Assembly: GCA_016179685.1 (NCBI GenBank)
Contig: JACPCR010000094.1
Location: forward strand, 1 to 64,000
Length of the DNA: 64,000 bases
DNA from: Planctomycetota bacterium
GTDB taxonomy: Bacteria > Planctomycetota > PUPC01 > JACPCR01
Direction: 5' to 3'
Part shown: positions 59,864 through 64,000 of the stretch, in pieces
How positions within the stretch are numbered: position 1 is the stretch's first letter
Layout: every line of letters starts with the position of its first letter
Program-made: the position numbers and the translations under genes
The notes under the pieces: generated by a model
Database searches by the model: none
The model's input: only the letters and a program-made list of their open reading frames with translations
Told to the model about the DNA's origin: nothing

Positions 59864-62671
59864 ATGGCCGGTCGAGGATACGACGCGTCAACCCTTGAGC
59901 CCAAGTGGCAGAAGTACTGGATCGAGCGACGGACATTCCGTGCCCCGGACCCGTGCGATGCGGATTTTGATCCGGCCCGGCCGAAGTATTACATCCTGGA
60001 TATGTTTCCGTACCCGAGCGGCGAGGGTCTGCACGTGGGCCACCCCGAGGGCTACACGGCGACGGACATTCTCGCCCGTTACAAGCGGATGCGAGGCTAC
60101 AACGTACTGCATCCGATGGGATGGGACGCCTTCGGGCTGCCGGCGGAGCAGTACGCCATCCAGACGGGGACGCATCCGGCACAGACGACGCGGAGGAACA
60201 TCCAGACGTTCCGCCGGCAAATCCAGTCGCTGGGCTTCTCCTACGACTGGGACCGGGAGGTCAGCACGACCGATCCGGAGTACTATCGCTGGACGCAGTG
60301 GATTTTCCGGCTGATCCACGACACCTGGTACGATGAAGCGTCGGGCCTGGGCCGGCCCATCTCGGACCTGCCCATCCCGCCGGGGGCGGCGGCCGACCCG
60401 GTCAGGCGGCGGCTCTACGTGGATTCGAAGCGGTTGGCCTACCTGGACGAGGTCCCGGTCTGGTGGTGTCCCGCGCTGGGAACGGTCCTCGCCAACGAGG
60501 AGGTCATCGACGGACTTTCAGAACGCGGGCAGCACCCCTGCACCCGTCTTCCTCTCAAACAGTGGATGCTGCGCATCACGGTCTATGCGGAACGGCTGCT
60601 GCGGGAGCTGGAGGGCGTCGACTGGCCCGAGGAGACGAAGAAACAGCAGCGGGAGTGGATCGGGCGCAGCGAGGGGGCCGAGGTGTGGTTCGGCCTGGAG
60701 ACGCCCGCGGGAGGGACGGAGGCGCTCGCTCGCCTGGCGGACGGCCGGCTGGTGCGCCGGGCAGCCCGCAGCAGTTTGGCGACACCGAGCTTCGAGTTCC
60801 GAATCTTCACGACGCGGCCCGACACGCTCTTCGGTGCGACCTACATGGTGCTGGCCCCCGAGCATCCCCTGGTGGCGGTGTTGACGACGCCGGAGCAGCA
60901 CGACGCCGTCGAGGCCTATCGACTCCGGGCGGCGCAGAAGAGCGACCTGGACCGCACGGGCTTGGCCCAGGACAAGAGCGGCGTATTCACCGGCGCCCGG
61001 GCGGTCAATCCGGTGAACGGGTCGAGGATTCCCATCTGGATCGCGGACTACGTGCTGCTCACCTACGGCACGGGCGCCATCATGGCCGTGCCCGCCCATG
61101 ACGAGCGCGATTTCGATTTCGCCCTGCAATACGGCCTGCCCATCGTGGAGGTCGTCCGGCCCGTTCAGCCCATCACCGGCAGCGTCGAAGAAAAGGCCAA
61201 AGCGGGGCTGCTCCGCGAGACCTCTCTCGATGGGAAGCCTCTCTCCTGCTACGTCGGCGACGGGACCGCGGTGCATTCGCCCTGGATCGACGGCCTGCCA
61301 ACGCCGGAGGCGAAAACCCGGATCACCCGAAAACTCGAGGAACGCGGCGTCGGGGAACACCGGGTGCAGTACCGACTCCGCGACTGGATATTCTCCCGGC
61401 AGCGCTATTGGGGAGAACCGTTCCCCATGCTCCATCTCGAAGGCGGCGGAACGGCGTCCGTGCCGGAGTCGGCACTGCCCGTGCTCCTGCCCGAGCTGGA
61501 GGATTTCAAGCCGTCGGGCCGGGCAGAGCCTCCTCTGGCCAAGGCCTCGGCGTGGGTGAAGACGTTGGACCCGACGACGGGCCGGCCCGCTCGCCGCGAG
61601 ACCAACACCATGCCGAATTGGGCCGGCTCGTGCTGGTACTACCTCCGATTCATCGACCCGAAGAACAACCAGGTGGGTTGGGACCCGGCGAAGGAGCGGT
61701 ACTGGATGCCGGTGGACCTTTACGTGGGCGGCCGCGAGCATGCGGTGTTGCACCTCCTCTATGCCCGCTTCTGGCACAAGGTGCTGTACGACCGCGGTAT
61801 CGTCTCGACACCGGAGCCCTTCCAGAGGCTGTTTCACCAGGGGCTGATCCTGGCCTTCGCCTACGAGGACGCGGCGACCTCCGCCCTGGTCCCGACGGAC
61901 CAGGTCGAGGAGCGCGCCCCGGGCGAGTTCGCCCGCAAAGATACGGGCAAGCCGGTGCGCCAGATTGTGGCCAAGATGTCCAAGTCCCTCAAGAACGTGA
62001 TCAATCCGGACGAAGTCATCCGCGAGCACGGGGCCGACACGCTGAGGCTTTATGAGATGTTCATGGGGCCGCTCGAGGTGTCCAAGCCCTGGAATCCAAG
62101 GGACGTCGAGGGCATCTCCCGTTTCCTGCACAAGTGTCACCGGCTGGTGCTGGGCGACGCCGGCGAGTCGCTGCGGCCCAACCTGCGGCCGGGCGCTGCG
62201 GAGGCCCCGCCGGAGCTGGAGCGCGCGCTTCACCGCTGCATCAAGAAGGTGACGGACGATCTCGAGGCGATGGCCTTCAACACGGCCATCTCGGCGATGA
62301 TGATCTTCGCCAATGAAGCCGCGGCCCGTGCCGACGCGCTGGAAAAGTCCCAGGCGGAACGCTTCGTCTTGCTGCTTTCGCCTTTCGCTCCTCACCTCGC
62401 TGAGGAGTTGTGGGAGGCGCTGGGACACGATCACACCCTGGCTTACGAGCCGTGGCCGCGGTACGACCCCGCGCTCCTGGTGGAAAGCACGCTGGAAATC
62501 CCCGTCCAGGTGAACGGCAAGGTCCGTGGCCGCATCCGGGTGGCCTCGGACGCTGGCGAAGAAGCCCTCAAGCAAGCGGCCCAGGAGTCCGTCTCCTCTT
62601 ACCTGGCGGGGAAAACAGTCCGAAAGGTCATCATCGTGCCTAAAAGACTGGTCAACCTGGTGGTCAGTTAG
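59864..62671 (+). CDS. leuS: Leucyl-tRNA synthetase
   Basis: Class I aminoacyl-tRNA synthetase of 935 residues. The HIGH-type motif is [14 protein letters not shown] and the KMSKS motif is [10 protein letters not shown]. The CP1 editing domain has [20 protein letters not shown] and [16 protein letters not shown], with the aspartate needed for hydrolysis. An extra segment ([19 protein letters not shown]) sits before [10 protein letters not shown]; similar insertions occur, as I recall, in planctomycete-type LeuS. The ATG at 59864 has AGGGAGG upstream; the ORF track starts 17 codons earlier. The gene ends in TAG inside a hairpin. Confidence 0.97.
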   Translation: MAGRGYDASTLEPKWQKYWIERRTFRAPDPCDADFDPARPKYYILDMFPYPSGEGLHVGHPEGYTATDILARYKRMRGYNVLHPMGWDAFGLPAEQYAIQTGTHPAQTTRRNIQTFRRQIQSLGFSYDWDREVSTTDPEYYRWTQWIFRLIHDTWYDEASGLGRPISDLPIPPGAAADPVRRRLYVDSKRLAYLDEVPVWWCPALGTVLANEEVIDGLSERGQHPCTRLPLKQWMLRITVYAERLLRELEGVDWPEETKKQQREWIGRSEGAEVWFGLETPAGGTEALARLADGRLVRRAARSSLATPSFEFRIFTTRPDTLFGATYMVLAPEHPLVAVLTTPEQHDAVEAYRLRAAQKSDLDRTGLAQDKSGVFTGARAVNPVNGSRIPIWIADYVLLTYGTGAIMAVPAHDERDFDFALQYGLPIVEVVRPVQPITGSVEEKAKAGLLRETSLDGKPLSCYVGDGTAVHSPWIDGLPTPEAKTRITRKLEERGVGEHRVQYRLRDWIFSRQRYWGEPFPMLHLEGGGTASVPESALPVLLPELEDFKPSGRAEPPLAKASAWVKTLDPTTGRPARRETNTMPNWAGSCWYYLRFIDPKNNQVGWDPAKERYWMPVDLYVGGREHAVLHLLYARFWHKVLYDRGIVSTPEPFQRLFHQGLILAFAYEDAATSALVPTDQVEERAPGEFARKDTGKPVRQIVAKMSKSLKNVINPDEVIREHGADTLRLYEMFMGPLEVSKPWNPRDVEGISRFLHKCHRLVLGDAGESLRPNLRPGAAEAPPELERALHRCIKKVTDDLEAMAFNTAISAMMIFANEAAARADALEKSQAERFVLLLSPFAPHLAEELWEALGHDHTLAYEPWPRYDPALLVESTLEIPVQVNGKVRGRIRVASDAGEEALKQAAQESVSSYLAGKTVRKVIIVPKRLVNLVVS

Positions 62672-62714
62672 AATCCCGGTTGGGAAGTTCTATCGCACTC
62701 CCGAACCGGGATTC
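62671..62714. repeat. Hairpin starting at the leuS TAG stop
   Basis: gaatcccggttgggaagt pairs with actcccgaaccgggattc (two mismatches) around tctatcgc. The left arm begins with the last base of the stop codon. The flanks on both sides resemble the HPr-end hairpin at 56906, including the following aaacccct. Confidence 0.85.
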
Positions 62715-62787
62715 AAAGCCAAAACCCCTCTCGGACTTGTCTTGTTGGTTTTTTCCCTGCAACCTGTGGCTCATGGGGAGTTCAGCG

Positions 62788-63759
62788 ATGTCCAAGAAGA
62801 TGCGATGGGGCATTCTGGGAACGGGGATGATTGCAAACGTGTTCGCCAGGGCGCTGGAACACGCCCAGCGCGGCTGCAAGCAGGCGGTGGGCAGCCGGTC
62901 AGGCCCCAAGGCCGCGGCCTTCGCGACGACACACCAGATTCCCAGGGCTTACGGCAGCACCGAGGCGCTGCTGGCGGACCCGGAAGTGGACGCGGTGTAT
63001 GTCTCCACGCCGCACCCCGTGCACCGATCGGGTGTGCTGGCGGCGGCCGCCGCGGGCAAGCACGTTCTCTGCGAGAAGCCGATGGGCGTGACGCCGGGCG
63101 AATGTGAAGAGATGATCGAGGCGGCACGGCGGCACGGCGTCGTGCTCCTCGAGGCCTTCATGTACCGCGTGCACCCGCAAACGCTGCGCCTGCAGGAAAT
63201 CCTGCGTGAGGGCCGTATCGGAACGGTCCGCACCATCCGCAGCTCGTTCACCTACGGGATGGGAGACGCCTATAACGTCCGCACGGACCTCAGCCTGCGG
63301 GGCGGCGGGCTCTACGACGTCGGCTGCTATTGCATCAACTTCAGCCGGATGGTGGCCGGGCAGGAGCCGGACCGCATCGCCGCGTCGTGGTGGTTGGGGC
63401 CGAAGACGGGCGTGGACGAGAACCTGGCGGCCGTGCTGGGATTCCCTTCCGGGCCGCTGGCCCATTTCGACGTGGGCATCCGGTGCGCCGGGACGAGCTT
63501 CGCCGAGATCGTGGGCAGCTCGGGCCGCATCCACATTCCCAACCCGTGGAAGCCGGATGCGCGCCGGGCCTCGTTCGACGTGGTGGCCGGGGGCAAGACC
63601 GAGACGGTGGTCATTGAGAACGGGGGCGACATCTTCAGCCTGGAGGCTGACCATCTCGCAGCCGTGGCGGCCGGGGAGGCGAAGCCGCTGATCCCGGCGG
63701 AGAATGCGGTCGGCAACGCGGTGGTCATGGACACGATCTGGAGGCAGATGCACGGGTAA
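62788..63759 (+). CDS. Gfo/Idh/MocA-family oxidoreductase
   Basis: A 323-residue NAD(P)-dependent sugar dehydrogenase-like protein. N-terminal Rossmann WGILGTGMIANVFARAL, the VLCEKPMG lysine-proline block and GGGLYDVGCYCINFSR at the C-terminal domain are typical. The length is close to that of deoxyfluoroglucose- or trans-dihydrodiol-dehydrogenase-like members. I start at ATG 62788, with GGGGAG seven bases upstream; ATG 62773 is the alternative. The product fits the sugar-catabolic theme. A perfect terminator overlaps its stop. Confidence 0.92.
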   Translation: MSKKMRWGILGTGMIANVFARALEHAQRGCKQAVGSRSGPKAAAFATTHQIPRAYGSTEALLADPEVDAVYVSTPHPVHRSGVLAAAAAGKHVLCEKPMGVTPGECEEMIEAARRHGVVLLEAFMYRVHPQTLRLQEILREGRIGTVRTIRSSFTYGMGDAYNVRTDLSLRGGGLYDVGCYCINFSRMVAGQEPDRIAASWWLGPKTGVDENLAAVLGFPSGPLAHFDVGIRCAGTSFAEIVGSSGRIHIPNPWKPDARRASFDVVAGGKTETVVIENGGDIFSLEADHLAAVAAGEAKPLIPAENAVGNAVVMDTIWRQMHG

Positions 63760-63780
63760 ACGGCGGCAAAGCCGCCGTTT
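63758..63780 (+). terminator. Intrinsic terminator after the Gfo/Idh gene
   Basis: aaacggcggc-aaa-gccgccgttt pairs perfectly and includes the TAA stop. The right arm ends in TTT and a tgctggtttt tract follows. Confidence 0.88.
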
Positions 63781-63831
63781 TGCTGGTTTTCTCCGTGCTT
63801 TCCGTGCTCTCCGTGTTTCAAACCGATTTTG

Positions 63832-63866
63832 TTTATCTCTGTCACAACGAAGCGATTCCGCAAGCT
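63832..63866. repeat. Partial third copy of the 80-base repeat
   Basis: tttatctctgtcacaacgaagcg and ccgcaagct match the middle of the copies at 22466 and 35426. The rest of the unit is absent. Confidence 0.65.
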
Positions 63867-63913
63867 GGAAACGGAGGACGGGCATCTCTAAACTTCCTGA
63901 CATGAGGGGAGTC

Positions 63914-64000
63914 ATGAACAGGTCCATGAGTCGGCGACCTTTGGAGGTTGGGCCCGGACGATTCTCGATACCCGTCGTGGCCGCCCTGCCGGTGCTGATT
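63914..64000 (+). CDS. Start of an unknown gene, cut by the window edge
   Basis: ATG 63914 is preceded by GAGGGGAG. The 29 visible codons read MNRSMSRRPLEVGPGR and then the hydrophobic FSIPVVAALPVLI, suggesting a signal or membrane segment. The family cannot be named. Confidence 0.5.
   Translation, partial: MNRSMSRRPLEVGPGRFSIPVVAALPVLI

Noticed and set aside
1-64000. tRNA, rRNA, prophage or integrase genes
   Set aside because: Searched by eye on both strands; nothing recognisable was found, though a tRNA scan was not possible.

Overview
This window is GC-rich bacterial DNA with about 46 genes on both strands. No tRNA, rRNA, CRISPR array, transposase or phage gene was seen. The gene content resembles the Planctomycetes-Verrucomicrobia-Chlamydiae group or one of the candidate phyla near it: a prepilin-type pseudopilin, a head-to-tail double UvrA as known from chlamydiae, Ser/Thr kinases carrying formylglycine-generating-enzyme-like (SUMF1) domains, paired URO-D family proteins, phytanoyl-CoA dioxygenase-like enzymes and a small CxxC/CxxC protein. 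The phylum is an inference from family content, not a measured placement.

Layout. 0-4 kb: an M16 peptidase-like protein without the zinc motif, and biosynthetic arginine decarboxylase. 4-9.4 kb: class IV aminotransferase, SDR oxidoreductase, GH116 glucosidase, pseudopilin. 9.8-15.1 kb: gatC-gatA-gatB, a zinc-ribbon-like protein, gmk and a CoaC-only flavoprotein. 15.1-26.6 kb: glycosyltransferase and anion transporter, a very large secreted GH42-like protein, PhyH, desaturase, SMP-30 lactonase, aldo/keto reductase, SGNH hydrolase. 27.3-35.4 kb: a 2246-residue tandem UvrA and a diaminopimelate-decarboxylase-like enzyme. 35.8-41.2 kb: membrane protein, TPR lipoprotein-size protein, D-cysteine desulfhydrase-like enzyme, rpsU (hidden inside a shadow ORF), GDPD and an alkyl-DHAP-synthase-like FAD enzyme. 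41.4-54.4 kb: a Ser/Thr kinase and a paralogous pseudokinase, both with SUMF1 domains, enclosing an enolase-superfamily sugar dehydratase and two divergent URO-D genes, then PhyH and an isochorismatase-like hydrolase. 54.4-64 kb: PIN-domain remnant, DUF2090 aldolase-like protein, a STAS-HPr operon, cupin lipoprotein, aroK-hisH, leuS, a Gfo/Idh/MocA oxidoreductase and the start of one more gene.

How the genes work together. There is a housekeeping layer (amidotransferase, nucleotide and CoA synthesis, aminoacyl-tRNA synthetase, excision repair, shikimate and histidine synthesis) interleaved with a carbohydrate/sugar-acid catabolic layer (GH116, GH42-like, SMP-30, mandelate-racemase-type dehydratase, DUF2090, AKR, Gfo/Idh). 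The two kinase-family proteins look like transmembrane receptors for that environment-facing layer.

The most unusual feature is between the genes: a dispersed family of hairpins with a shared tip (AGTGC, a four-base loop usually gggt, GCACT) whose outer stems differ from site to site but stay complementary. Many begin or end exactly on a TAG stop codon. Several other dispersed repeats (80-nt, 48-nt, 44-nt, 26-nt, 19-nt and GC-rich palindromic modules) share the same gaps. No known repeat class was recognised for the hairpin family.
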